NCBI GenBank assembly: GCA_964034945.1
Contig: OZ035960.1
Location: 74,011,085-74,075,084, forward strand
DNA from: Chrysopilus asiliformis
Lineage: Eukaryota; Arthropoda; Insecta; Diptera; Rhagionidae
Direction: 5' to 3'
DNA: 64,000 bases
Part shown: positions 10,141 to 20,359 of the stretch, one piece after another
Layout of the letters: the number at the start of each line of letters is the position of its first letter
How positions within the stretch are numbered: position 1 is the stretch's first letter
The notes under the pieces: model-generated
Databases searched by the model: none
Told to the model about the DNA's origin: nothing
Seen by the model: only the letters and a program-made list of their open reading frames with translations
Translations under genes and position numbers: made by a program

Positions 10141-10591
10141 TCATTTTGCGCAGATTCGTTTTTCGTAAAATGCGAGGCTAAGTTCGTTAATGGGCAAAAA
10201 TCATTAGGGGGGGTACCCCCCATACGAACGAAAACGTTTTTTGCGAATATCTAAAAAACGGTACATGTTATCAAAAAAGTGCAAGAACAAAAGTTATTTA
10301 GAATATTATTCTACATAAAACTCCCATACATCAAAATCCGATTGGAACAAGTTTTAAAAAAATCTTATTGGAAAATTTGAATTCAAATGAAATTTTGATA
10401 CGCCGTTCAATTAAATCACCATACGGGTTTTCAATAATTGCCAGATTGGCAATTATAGCTTTTGTTATGTTTTTTTTATCATTCTAAACACACTGGTGTA
10501 ATTCATTTTTGTGTGATGACGGGATCTTGGTGTTACAAACGGTAAGGCAAATTAAAATACCCTTTGGTTTCACCATACGGGTATAAAAAAA
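10141..10591. repeat. Family A copy, rearranged (half inverted)
   Basis: 10141-10475 is family A in reverse orientation, from the TTTTGCGCAGAT block to the terminal hairpin and ATAGCTTTTGTTATG end. It is joined directly to 10476-10591, the other end of family A in forward orientation (ATCATTCTAAACACACTGGT to CACCATACGGGTATAAAAA). Both original ends are present but one half is flipped. Confidence 0.8.
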
Positions 10592-10599
10592 CCTGCGAT

Positions 10600-10765
10600 C
10601 CGACTGATTGGAGACAAACCTTTGACAGATTTATTACCAAACTATAACCCACAGAAGTTCAAGGAGAACATAAACTTACATCTCCTTTTGTCCTTCCAAC
10701 CATCCTAAGCTGTGCTTCGGCATTTAAGGGTCTTGCCCTAAGCTCTGGCTGAAACTATTAAAAAC
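10600..10765 (+). pseudogene. LINE 3'-end fragment
   Basis: Same family as 9398-10050 but on the plus strand. It shows decayed LIGDKPLTDLLP- and KFKENINLHL-like codons, then TAAGCTGTGCTTCGGCATTT and CTCTGGCTGAAACTATTAAA. 5'-truncated and stop-laden, ending where the LINE 3' UTR ends. Confidence 0.6.
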
Positions 10766-11162
10766 AATCGTCGAATAATCGCAACAAAAATAATCGTGCA
10801 ATTAATCGAATCATGATATAAATCGATTAATAGTTGCCATCTCTATGTCGCAATCGCAAAAAAAATTCAAACAAGACGATCGTTGCTTTTTTTCAGGAAA
10901 TCACATACATAAATTCAATGTAACTCTACCGAACTCCGATAAAACTTTAGTGAGATTTCAAACCGTTAAATTTTTTAGTCATCAAATTTAGGCCAACAAT
11001 TATTTCCAAAATTATGTTTTGGAAATTTCATAACTCTTAAAGAATAATTGAGAGAATTAATTTACAAAAAAAAACGAAAAAAGGTTTTTTTTCGAAATTT
11101 CTTTTTTAATTTTAAGATGATTACATTGCCGCTCTAATTAAAAGTTTTTTTTCGTTTTACAG

Positions 11163-12583
11163 CGGCGAGGGCTCTAGGAATTCCTTCTAGAATAGTTACA
11201 AATTATTCATCAGCTCATGACACACAAGCATCACTAACGGTTGATTATTTCGTAAATGAAAAGGGGGATGTAATGGAAGAAATGAACACTGACTCAATTT
11301 GGAATTATCATGTGTGGAATGAGGTGTGGATGAATAGACCCGACTTGGGTATTGGTTCGTATGGCAGCTATGACGGGTGGCAAGCTGTTGATGCTACTCC
11401 TCAAGAAAAGTCTGATGGCATGTACCGATGTGGTCCAGCATCTGTTTTAGCTGTTAAACTTGGTGAAATTTTGCGCCCATATGACAGTAATTTTTTGTAT
11501 TCTGAAGTTAATGCGGATAAGGTATTCTGGAGATATACTGGACCATATCAACCGATGAAACTGCTTCGTCAAGATATATTTGGAATTGGGCAATTTATTA
11601 GCACAAAAGTTGTTGGAAAGTGGGAACGTGAAGATATCACAAGTACATATAAATTTCCTGAAAAAACCGGCGATGAAAGAAACGCTATGGTTAAAGCGTT
11701 ACAGCAAACGAATAGTCCGTTTAGCCGATATTATTTGAATGAAAACTTTAACGATGTTTACTTCGACTTTGAATTACGTGATGATATAAAAATTGGTGAA
11801 ACTTTTAACGTTGTTCTCTCTATTAAAAATCGATCATCCGATCATTCCCATACTGTAAACGGAACACTAACAGTGGACACAATATTATACACAGGCACAA
11901 ATAGACAATCAGTGAAGTCGATTGCTTATGAAGTTGACGTTGAACCTGATTCGATAAAATTTGTTAGAATGGAAGTAACATTCCAAGAATATTATCCAAA
12001 ATTAAAAGACCAGGTACACATTTTTAAAAACTCAAAGGGATTTAGCTAATATATGTTTCTGTTTTTTCATAGGCAGCATTCAATATTTCCTGCTTTGCTA
12101 AAGTAAAGGATACTAGTTATGACTATTACGCGCAAGACGACTTTCGAGTCCGAAAACCAGATATAAAGATATATTTTCAAGGAAATGCTGTTTCGCAGGT
12201 TCCAGTAGATGTCATTGTTCGATTAATCAATCCTTTACCAATCCCATTAACTAAAGGGCTTTTTTATATTGATGGTCCTGGAATTGAAAAATCGCTGAAG
12301 TTCAAAGTAAATATTTATTGAATATCAAGTTTTAAACACGTGGTAATTCTATAATCTTAAATAGATTTCAGAGATTCCGGTTGGTGGCACCGCCTCATCT
12401 ACATTTAAATATAAACCACCATATGCAGGAAAACATACTTTAGTTGCAAAATTCATTTCTAAAGAATTGGATGATGTTGATGGATTCTTATCCCATGAGG
12501 TTAAACCTAATTTTGATGATTCATCTTCAAACGGAAATACTTACACCGATGAAGTAATTTCTAGAAATGATGTCATTGGTTAA
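11163..12583 (+). CDS. Transglutaminase (annulin/hemocyte type), last three exons
   Basis: Protein-glutamine gamma-glutamyltransferase: it forms Ca2+-dependent Gln-Lys isopeptide cross-links, in insects linked to hemolymph clotting and cuticle. Exon 11163-12013 follows a pyrimidine-rich acceptor and opens mid-core with ARALGIPSRIVTNYSSAHDT. Next comes the catalytic His in YHVWNEVWM (about 11300) and the catalytic Asp in WQAVDATPQE (about 11385), then the barrel-1 region. Donor CAG|GTACAC. Exon 12073-12306 starts AAFNISCFAKVKDT (barrel 2). Exon 12374-12583 has IPVGGTASSTFKYKPPYAGK and ends NDVIG-stop. All introns are phase 0 and about 60-67 bp. The active-site Cys (GQCW) exon was not found upstream in the window, where transposons fill the 5' intron. 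The visible frame has no stops and codons look constrained, so probably a live gene whose 5' part lies outside. Confidence 0.9.
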
Positions 12584-13325
12584 CGTGTTAATTTTAAAGA
12601 ACAATTTTTATCAGACATGCCTTAAAAATCTAATGTAGTAATTTATTATTCCTTAAATTTGCTTTCATAATTCTAGCGTCGAAACTATTTTATTTAAGAG
12701 TTTAAAAAAACAAGTTAAGGAACCAGTAACTTTTCTATTTTGTAGAGGCCATGTTTGTACATAAACTAGAATACCTATTTTACAGAGAAAACTTTTAGCC
12801 AAACTCCAACCAAAGGAGTCGACGAAAATTCTTGAATATAAAAGCACGTATGATGGTATACTGCATTTCGCCATTCATCTTACTTTTATTCATAAAAGTT
12901 GTTCACTCTATTACTTTTTAATATATTTTATTAATTGAAAATAACATAATTAAACAGAATAAATGATTGAATGAAACAATTAATGTTTTTACTGTATTAC
13001 TTGTTAACTAAAATTTGAAACCGTCATGACGTGGTAAAGTATTTGGTATAATTGTTGTGCATTTACTATTGCAAATGCGAATGGTTTTCGACTGTGATTC
13101 CAATGAATCGACATTTGTTTTGTTTTGAGTTTAATTCAGGTTTAACAGAAAAAACTTTCACGACTGATAAAAGGCAATAAACTCGAAACAAAACAAATAT
13201 TTGGTATAAGTTTTAGAAATACAGAAAAAATCTAGAAAGTGCACTTTCTTAACAATTATATGTGTTCAACGACCTTTAAAATACCTTAATGCTGTTTTTT
13301 CAGATAAATTATTTAGAAAAAATGT
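12584..13325. other. Transglutaminase 3' flank, no other gene
   Basis: AT-rich sequence after the stop, probably 3' UTR. AATAAA at 12957-12962 is a possible poly(A) signal (not tested). At about 13120-13200, TTGTTTTGTTTTGAGTTTA pairs with TAAACTCGAAACAAAACAAA, a small hairpin of unknown origin. The minus-strand frame at 12665-12874 has no family resemblance. Confidence 0.45.
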
Positions 13326-13596
13326 ATTAAACATAACAAAAGCTATAATTGCCAATCTGGCAATCAATGGAGACCCGTATGGTGATATTCGTATCAAAAT
13401 TCGAACAGTTGTATCAAAATTCCACTTTGAAGTCAAACTTTCCAATAAGATTTTTTAAAATTTATTCCAATCGGATTTTGATGTATGGGAGTTTTATGTA
13501 GAATCATATCATAAATAACTTTTGTTCTTGCACTTTTTTGATAAGATCCACCGTTTTTGAGATATTCACAAAAACCGTTTTCGTTCGTATGGGGGG

Positions 13597-13632
<36 letters not shown>

Positions 13633-13902
13633 CCCTAATAGTCCATTTTTGCCCATTAACGAACTTAGCCTTCCATTTTACGAAAAACTGATCTGCGCAA
13701 AATTTAAAATTTGTAGCTCAATCCGTGCGCCCGCAATCCACGCCAAGACAGACAGACGGACGGACATGCAGAAATTAATTATTTTTATCATTCTAAACAC
13801 ACTGGTGTAATTCATTTTTATGTGTGATGACGGGATCTTGGCGTTACAAACGGTAAGGCAAAGTTAATATACCCTTTGGTTTCACCATACGGGTATAAAA
13901 AC
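13326..13902 (+). repeat. Family A copy with long poly-C tract
   Basis: Complete family A element from TTAAACATAACAAAAGCTAT to CACCATACGGGTATAAAAA. The normally 8-9 base C run after GTATGGGGGG has expanded to about 32 C at 13600-13631. This is probably slippage, or an assembly/sequencing artefact. The Pro-rich frame here is that tract read through. Confidence 0.85.
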
Positions 13903-13904
13903 CG

Positions 13905-14110
13905 GGATCTCTGGTGAGAGATATTGCGGCAGGCCAAGATCGGAGACCGGTTGTAGCGCCAAAAGAGAGAGAAAATCATAAAAATAGAATAAATGTTTAT
14001 CTCGCTTTGATTTCTATAAAATCATAAAAAAATTTAAAATATATTTATCTCGCTTTTATTTCTGATAGCACCCAAAAACTTATTTGGTTCCTTTTTTATA
14101 CATTTTTCTT
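13905..14110. repeat. Diverged copy of the window-start foldback family
   Basis: Shares with 1-247 the blocks GGGATCTCTGGTGAGAGA, GGTTGTAGCGCCAAAAGAGA and ATCTCGCTTTTATTTCTGAT, then CACCCAAAAACTTATTTGGT. The right arm is reduced, so only one half-palindrome is left. It abuts the family A copy on its left. Confidence 0.6.
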
Positions 14111-14289
14111 AGATTTTACAAATTAGAAAATCTGCTTGCAGAAAATTATAACAAATTTGCAATTAGAAAATTATAACAAATTTGCAATTAGAAAATGATA
14201 ACAAATTTGCAATCGATGATACTCGATAGTTTGTGGTGACATCCCAACAGAGACTATGTTATAAAATACGGCCTACGTTAAAGCATTGT

Positions 14290-14725
14290 TTAGGGTATTT
14301 TGTTATATTAAACTATGTTCAATTATTTTTCTAAAAATCAAAATCTAAATTTTCACTGCCGCTGTTTTGCTGTGTTTGTTGCTAGTAGTACAGATTTCAC
14401 ATTTATACTCTGTTTATGCTTTCTTTGTGTATATTTTTTTATGCTTTCTCTTTCGTTCTCTAAAGAGGGAAATTTTGAGCTCCGCGGTACTGTTCGTAGG
14501 AGTCGGAACGATCGATGCACATGTTTCGTTCTCCCTCCCAAGTTAAGAGCGAAATTGTTTCTATTTAAATTTTCGCTCCTTGTTCAAAGCGGTTTTTGGA
14601 TCTCGCAAAAAAATGATGAAAGCCTCGAGCGATGGCTGTTGGGTATGATGCACACACATATATAAGTATGTATTTCATTAGTAAGATAGCGATATTTCGT
14701 TCCCAGCATTAAAGTTCTTTTCGGG
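14290..14725. repeat. Family I repeat (hAT-derived), partial
   Basis: Contains GTTCGTAGGAGTCGGAACGA, TTCGTTCTCCCTCCCAAGTT, GAAAGCCTCGAGCGATGGCT and ACACACATATATAAGTATGT, all shared with 17.0-17.45, 41.1-45.0 and 54.54-55.03 kb. The short complete copy at 54540-55026 has CAGTGTTCAAAACG-type hAT ends, so this is an extended or truncated relative. Frames across it are not genes. Confidence 0.6.
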
Positions 14726-14904
14726 GATGTCATTTTGATACAATTGTATCTTTTTGGACACATTTTTTTTTATCAAAAATGGATTTTGGATACAAAGATA
14801 CTTTTTTTTTCAGAAAACACTTTAAAAAAAATGAAATTTTGTTAATTTTTTTACAATTTGAAACATATTTTAGAATGGGCAACACTTTGAACTTTTTAAC
14901 CATA

Positions 14905-15003
14905 TGAGCTGTTTTATTTGAAAGTGGTTTAAGTCCATTTTGAAAAATATTCAAATTCAGTCGTAATGAAAATCGCAAACCACTTTCAAATAAAACGGCT
15001 CAT
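14905..15003. repeat. Hairpin, about 27 bp arms
   Basis: ATGAGCTGTTTTATTTGAAA (14905 on) pairs with the stretch ending GGCTCAT at 15003 over about 27 bp with two mismatches. Small inverted repeat in an AT-rich spacer; no target duplication identified. Confidence 0.5.
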
Positions 15004-15079
15004 ATATCAATACATAATATTATGTTATTTAATTAAAACTTTTTTGTGTTATTGAATTAAAACTGTTATATATTATTTA

Positions 15080-16032
15080 GGGTCAAAGTGGGTGAATGTA
15101 AACAGGGGTAATTGTAAACACTATTGGTTGTCCCCAAACTGCTATTCCTTCTTAGCTTATCGAGATAATATATTGGAAATTGATCTTTTGTCTCACTGCG
15201 GACACGTGGCACAATAGATCTAAGAGAGGGTTCGTTCTGTAGGAGCTGTCAAAAAAGTGCTTCTTTTTAGTGTGATTTCAGTTTTCCTAAGAGGGAAAAG
15301 AATTATATTTTGAAGGGATTTTTAAAAGAAGGATGTATGTTTTAGCTTAATATACGAACAATATAGTTGCTTGAGATAGGTTATATATGTTAATTGTTGG
15401 CTATAAACAAACTGTAAAAAATTATTATCTGTTTACATTTACCCCCTCATTTGTAACCTCATGTCCAAATGTAAACACTATAATGGGGTTAATGTAAACA
15501 ACTTGGGGCAAAAGTAAACACCCTTTTTATACCCGTATGGTGAAACCAAAGGGTATATTAACTTTGCCTTACCGTTTGTAACTCCAAATCCTGTCATCAC
15601 ACACAAAAATGGAATTTTGGTACAGCTGTTCGAATTTTGATACGAATATCACCATACGGGTTTTCAATAATTGCCAGATTGGCTAATATCATAAATGTTA
15701 TGATATATCATAAATGTTTGGTTTTCTGTTTAGGTTACTTTTCCCCCCGAGATTTTTCTTTCAATATGGCATAGAACCAAAAAAGGTGTTTACATTTACC
15801 CCATTTTCCAAAAATTGGAAAAAAAATATAGGGGTAAAAGTAAACATCCAATTCTGTAAAAAATTAAGGACCTATAATTTTGAAATCACATGGAATGGGC
15901 AATAAATAGACAACAAATTTTAACATAATATATCAAAACTCCGCTGTTAGTGATTTAATTTAAAAAAAACCATTACAAAGTGGAAAAAATATCCAAAAAG
16001 TGAAAATCGTTTACAATAACCCCCCTTGACCC
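15080..16032. mobile_element. Family B element, copy 1 (TA duplication)
   Basis: Inverted ends GGGTCAAAGTGGGT (15080) and ACCCCCCTTGACCC (ending 16032), about 24 bp with mismatches, with TA on both sides. The interior repeats TGTAAACA/GTAAATGTAAAC motifs. A deleted family A copy in reverse orientation sits inside (15526-15700). Family B copy 2 (34805-35727) has family A at the same left junction. No transposase. TA duplication suggests IS630-Tc1-mariner mobilisation. Confidence 0.7.
15526..15700 (-). repeat. Family A, internally deleted, inside family B
   Basis: Reverse-orientation family A with both ends (TATACCCGTATGGTGAAACC at the left, the CAATAATTGCCAGATTGGC hairpin at the right) but with the central 300-400 bp, including the GACA/GACG microsatellite, removed. 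Confidence 0.75.
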
Positions 16033-16062
16033 TAAAAAAAATGTTGTTTTAAAAAATAAACA

Positions 16063-16985
16063 TAACAAAAGCTATAATTGCCAATCTGGCAATTATTGAA
16101 AACCCGTATGGTGATTTAAGTGAACGGCGAACAGTTGTATCAAAATTCCACTTTGAAGTCAAACTTTCCAATAAGATTTTTTAAAATTTATTCCAATCGG
16201 ATTTTGATGTATAGGAGTTTTATGTAGAGTCATATCCTAAATAACTTTTGTTCTTGCACTTTTTTGATAAGATCCACCGTTTTTGAGATATTCACAAAAA
16301 ACGTTCATTCGTATGGGGGTACCCCCCCCCCTCTCTAATGGTCCATTTTTGCTCATGAACGAACTTGGCCTCGCATTTTACGAAAAAAGGATCTGCGCAA
16401 AATTTCAAGTCTCTAGCTCAATCCGTGCGCCTGCAATCCGCGCCACAGACGGACATGCATGACATGCTAAATTCAACTTTTTTTATCATTCTAAACACAC
16501 TGGTGTAATTCATCTTGGCGTTACAAACGGTAAGGCAAATCTAATATACCCTTTGGTTTCACCATACGGGTATAAAAATAATTAATTTTTGCATGTCCGT
16601 TCGTCTGTCTGTCTGTGGCGCAGATTGCCGTCGCACGGATTGAGCTACAGACTTTAAATTTTGCGCAGATCAGTTTTTCGTAAAATGCAAGGCTAAGTTC
16701 GTTAATGGGCAAAAATGGACTATTAGGGGGGGTACCCCCCATACGAATGAAATCGTATTTTGCGAATATCTTAAAAACGGTGCATCTTATCAAAAAAGTG
16801 CAAGAACAAAAGTTATTTAGGATACGATTCTACATAAAACTCCCATACATCAAAATTCGATTGGAACAAGTTTTAAAAAAATCTTATTGGAAAGTTTGAC
16901 TTCAAACTGAAATTTTGATACAACTGTTCGCCGTTCACTTAAATCACAATACGGGTTGGCAATTATAGCTTTTGTTATGTTTTTA
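16063..16985. repeat. Two family A copies, tail to tail
   Basis: 16063-16578 is a forward copy ending CACCATACGGGTATAAAAA. It continues directly into 16572-16985, a reverse copy entering at the AATTAATTTTTGCATGTCCG block and ending GGCAATTATAGCTTTTGTTA. The pair makes a palindrome of about 900 bp. The second copy lacks the terminal about 100 bp on the junction side. Confidence 0.8.
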
Positions 16986-17432
16986 TGCTTTCTTTGTGTG
17001 TATTGAATCTCATGTTATTTCGTTCTTTTCGCTCTTAAAAGTTTCGCTCTCAACGGCAAGATCGTTTACTGCGGTTTCCGACTCTCGTTCTCGGGAACGA
17101 AAATGATTTGCAAGCGCAATTGCTCCGCGGTACTGTTCGTAGGAGTCGGAACGATCGATACACATTTTTCGTTCTCCCTCCCAAGTTAAGAACGAAATTG
17201 TTTCTATTTAAGTTTTTGCTCCTTGGTTGTTGGGTATGATGCACACACATATATAAGTATGTATTTCATTAGTAAGAGAGCGATATATCGCTCCCATGTA
17301 AAAACAAAACGCAAATGAAATGCCGAATTTCGTTCTCTAGAGAGTGATTTTTATTTTCCATTGATTTCAATTCCCCCGTGGCAGCAGAGCGAAAGACTAC
17401 AAATGGGAGCGTTTGAACAATGTATGTATGAT
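16986..17432. repeat. Family I repeat copy 2
   Basis: Matches the 14.3-14.7 and 41.1-45.0 kb copies (GTACTGTTCGTAGGAGTCGG, GGGTATGATGCACACACATA, TTCGTTCTCTAGAGAGTGA). It ends in GGGAGCGTTTGAACAATG, a decayed hAT terminus. The next eight bases (TATGTATG) begin the flank shared with the 45.0 kb copy. Confidence 0.6.
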
Positions 17433-17855
17433 ATTTATTTCATACTTCTCTTATCATAAACCAATTATAAATTAAATTATTATACCCGTATGGTGAAACC
17501 GAATATCTCAAAAACGGTGCATCTTATCAAAAAAGTGCAAGAACAAAAGTTATTTAGGATATGATTCTACATAAAACTCCCATACATCAAGATCCGATTG
17601 GAATAAATTTTAAAAAAATCTAATTAGAAAGTTTGACTTCAAACTGGAATTTTGATACAACTGTTCGCCGTTCACTTAAATCACCATACGGATTTTTAAT
17701 AATTGCCAGATTGGCAATTATAGCTTTTGTTATGTTTTAAATAAAAATTTGTTTCCTTAATTTCCTTTTCACTAAAATTTCTTACTTAAATATCTATTGG
17801 CGATCGTTGTAGGCGGATCCAGGTCTTCTGGCCGTCTCTATTAGACAGACACCTT
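17400..17855. repeat. Duplicated segment, partner at 45001-45475
   Basis: Some 450-470 bp running from GAAAGACTACAAATGGGAGC to GTCTCTATTAGACAGACACC is about 95% identical by eye to the 45.0 kb segment, in the same orientation. It contains a reverse, internally deleted family A copy (17482-17738) at the same position in both. This is therefore one composite unit that moved or was duplicated after family A inserted. Confidence 0.7.
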
Positions 17856-17918
17856 CTTTTTCTTCTTATAATCAAGAAAATGTTTTTCTACGTGTTGAAA
17901 AATGATACATTTACGTAC

Positions 17919-18534
17919 CTTGGTAAAACAATACGATTCTTAGATATAGATATAACATTTCTTCCAATGACACCCGACATTTGTCCACCTAATGAACGTC
18001 CAACTAAATGGAAGTTTTTTCTATTTAAACCGGCATCAAACAGATTCACAATAATCTGCGCCATTTCCTTTCCAAGCTATTTAAGTTCGTATAAACATAT
18101 ATTTATATAATCAAAAAATACATAAATGTTTACCAATAAAGCATTTGGCACTGCATTTAAAATATATTTTCCCTTTGCCAGGTCAGCCCAATCTAGTATC
18201 AGAATGTTGTGGTCTCTAAGATATGCATTTACAATTACATGAATACTTTCATAATCTTGATTTTCAAGGTAACCATGGACATACAATACCGTTTTTTTCG
18301 AATGATCGAATTTGGGGCTGATCAATATACGAGTAGCTTCATCTAAACTAAATCCAGTTCGGTTTTCAAATGTTGGTCTTATAAAAAAATTAAAGTTTTA
18401 TTAAAAGTTTTATATATTGAAGTGTGTTACCCGTAGTAAAGTAAAAGTTGTACTGAATTCAAGTTCTTATCAAAGCTACCATTTGCTATAGTTACAAGCC
18501 CTAAAAGTGACAAAACATAGGAGTAAATTTTTAG
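17919..18534 (-). pseudogene. Secreted lipase (pancreatic lipase/PLA1 family), first three exons
   Basis: Three minus-strand exons join in frame. 18431-18534 encodes a hydrophobic signal-peptide-like start (YSYVLSLLGLVTIANGSF) and VQLLLYYG. 18134-18377 gives PTFENRTGFSLDEATRILI and KKTVLYVHGYLEN (oxyanion strand). 17919-18076 carries the nucleophile elbow VGRSLGGQMSGVIGR and ends before the usual ITGLDPA block. Introns are 53 and 57 bp with GT/AG ends. The family hydrolyses ester bonds of lipids outside the cell. Two oddities: no ATG in frame (the codon expected to be the start reads CTA and a TAA lies just upstream), and the elbow has GRSLGG where GHSLGG is usual. The Asp/His exons are not found downstream, where a composite repeat begins at about 17855. 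Probably a gene remnant; an unseen 5' exon is possible but no acceptor lies between stop and signal. Confidence 0.75.
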
Positions 18535-18767
18535 TTTAAAATTTTAAAACATTAAATATTACTATTATCACATTTTCAGTAGTTTCTGTTCCTTTGTACC
18601 TTTTTTTGACTACCAATTTAAAATTACTATCATAGGGTTACTATCTAGTCACGGGTTACTATCTAATTCCGCTCTATCCAATAATTGTCGCTTTTCAAAA
18701 CTGATTGCATATTTTGAAACACCTATCAAAACTAAAGTCTACCTGTTTTTGGACTTCACCAGAAAAG

Positions 18768-19267
18768 TCAAATAATAGTGTAATCGACTCTTTTTCGCAT
18801 CGGTCGACTTATGTTTAAAAATCGGTTTTTCTTCGTGCATAACACTTCGTGCATAAACACATGAAAAAACTTCGTGCATAAACACATTGTTTTTTTTACC
18901 TGACTTTCCTCGGATGTATCCATATTTGACTTTGCTGGACGCGGTGTCTCTTGATCTTTTAGGAAATCGAGCAAGGAGAAATACCAGATGTGTACTTCAT
19001 CTTCCCCAACACCGGAACGAATGGAAGCGTTAATTTTTTTCAATTCTTTCCTGTAGCAGCTTCGAAGGCTATTAATTTTTTTTACAACCGTTTCGCGATT
19101 GGCACTTTTATCAATTTCTTTTAATTTATTAATAAGCACTTCATATGCATTGTTTTTCAAATTGCGATCACTATAGTCCTTACATTTTATTTTCCACAAG
19201 CACGGAAACTCTTTATATAAATTTAGGAATTCTTCCAAAAACTCTTTTGAATAAAGCCGCAAATCAC
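18768..19267 (-). CDS. MADF-domain protein exon (DNA-binding, partial)
   Basis: About 165 codons on the minus strand. Residues 1-100 form a MADF domain: EFLEEFLNLYKEFPCLW, YSDRNLKNNAYEVLINKL, INSLRSCYRKELKKI and SGVGEDEVHIWYFSLLDFL, the usual Trp/Leu pattern of this Myb-like fold. MADF proteins are insect transcription regulators, many derived from PIF/Harbinger partners. There is no in-frame ATG before the domain; an acceptor-like ATTAG at 19268-19272 suggests the exon begins there with the first exon elsewhere. After the SNMDTSEESQVKK stretch the tail contains CLCTKFFHVFMHEVLCTKK, encoded by an internal duplication (CTTCGTGCATAAACACAT repeated at about 18846-18888), so the C-terminus is probably altered. 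No BESS motif is visible. Confidence 0.7.
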
Positions 19268-19277
19268 TAATGTTGAT

Positions 19278-19625
19278 TTAATGTTCAAAGTGACACAAAA
19301 ACTGACTGAATTTTCGTCCACATGCTACGATTTGCCTTCGCGTGCCACAGTTATTTTCAGACACAACCTGAATTCGAACAGGCCGAACTTTTGATCCGCT
19401 CGAACTAACTGTGTATCGTCCAGACGCTATGACATGCCCGCGCAGACTCGGTTTGCGCGGGTAAAACGGAGCAAAAAACCGCGCGTTTGGACGCCGCTTA
19501 AAACTCAAATCGGGTGGGTATGAAAAATACGGATCACCTTTTTTTCGCACCGCTACAACATACCTAAAAATTGTCAAAATCGGAGATTTCGATCCCGATT
19601 CCTTTCCTTGTAAGTTCAGAGTTAC
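19278..19625 (-). other. Open frame of unknown origin
   Basis: A minus-strand frame stays open from the family A copy on its right through about 115 codons (including RYVVAVRKKGDPYFSYPPDL and CGRKFSQFLCHFEH) to a stop at 19278. Composition is Arg/Ser/Tyr-rich, GC is higher than surroundings and no ATG is present in the unique part. It resembles no family known to me. It may be 5' flank or an upstream exon of the MADF gene, or chance. Confidence 0.25.
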
Positions 19626-19636
19626 GGCAAAATAAA

Positions 19637-20017
19637 GCATAACAAAAGCTATGGCCAATCTGGCAATTATTGAAAACCCGTATGGTGATTTAAGCGAACG
19701 GCGAACAGTTGTATCAAAATTCCACTTTGAAGTCAAATTTTCCAATAAGATTTTTTAAAATTTATTCCAATCGGATTTTGATGTATGGGAGTTTTATGTA
19801 GAATCATATCCTAAAAAACTTTTGTTCTTGCACTTTTTTGATAAGATGCACCGTTTTTGAGATATTCGCAAAAAACGTTTTCGTTCGTATGGGGGGTACC
19901 CCCCCCCCTAATAGTCCATTTTTGCCCATTAACGAACTTAGCCTTCCATTTTACGAAAAACTGATCTGCGCAAAATTTAAAATTTGTAGCTCAATCCATG
20001 CGCCCGCAATCCGCACC

Positions 20018-20048
<31 letters not shown>

Positions 20049-20183
20049 TGCAAAAATTAATTATTTTTATAATTCTAAACATACTGGTGTAATTCATTTT
20101 TGTGTGTTATGACGGGATCTTGGCGTTACAAACGGTAAGGCAAAGTTAATATACCCTTTGGTTTCACCATACAGGTATAAAAA
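19637..20183 (+). repeat. Family A copy
   Basis: Near-complete forward copy from AGCATAACAAAAGCTATGGC (hairpin damaged) to ACCATACAGGTATAAAAA, with the microsatellite GACAGACAGACGGACGGACG at about 20019-20047. Confidence 0.85.
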
Positions 20184-20359
20184 CAAATTCTTTGAATTAA
20201 AATTGTTTCTATGTTTTTATTGTTAAATCGCCAACGACTTTTTCAAATAGAATTTTTTTATTCGATTAGTATGCCTAAAAATCTAAGAAGACGTCTGTTT
20301 ATACTTTTTAGTCTTCGAATACATATCCTTGATGCTTTTGAGATATTTTTGAGGACTTC

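Noticed and set aside
13538..13810. Pro-rich protein frame
   Set aside because: Translation of the poly-C tract inside a family A copy.
14315..14665. 116-codon plus-strand frame
   Set aside because: Lies wholly in family I repeat sequence shared with three other copies where the frame is broken.
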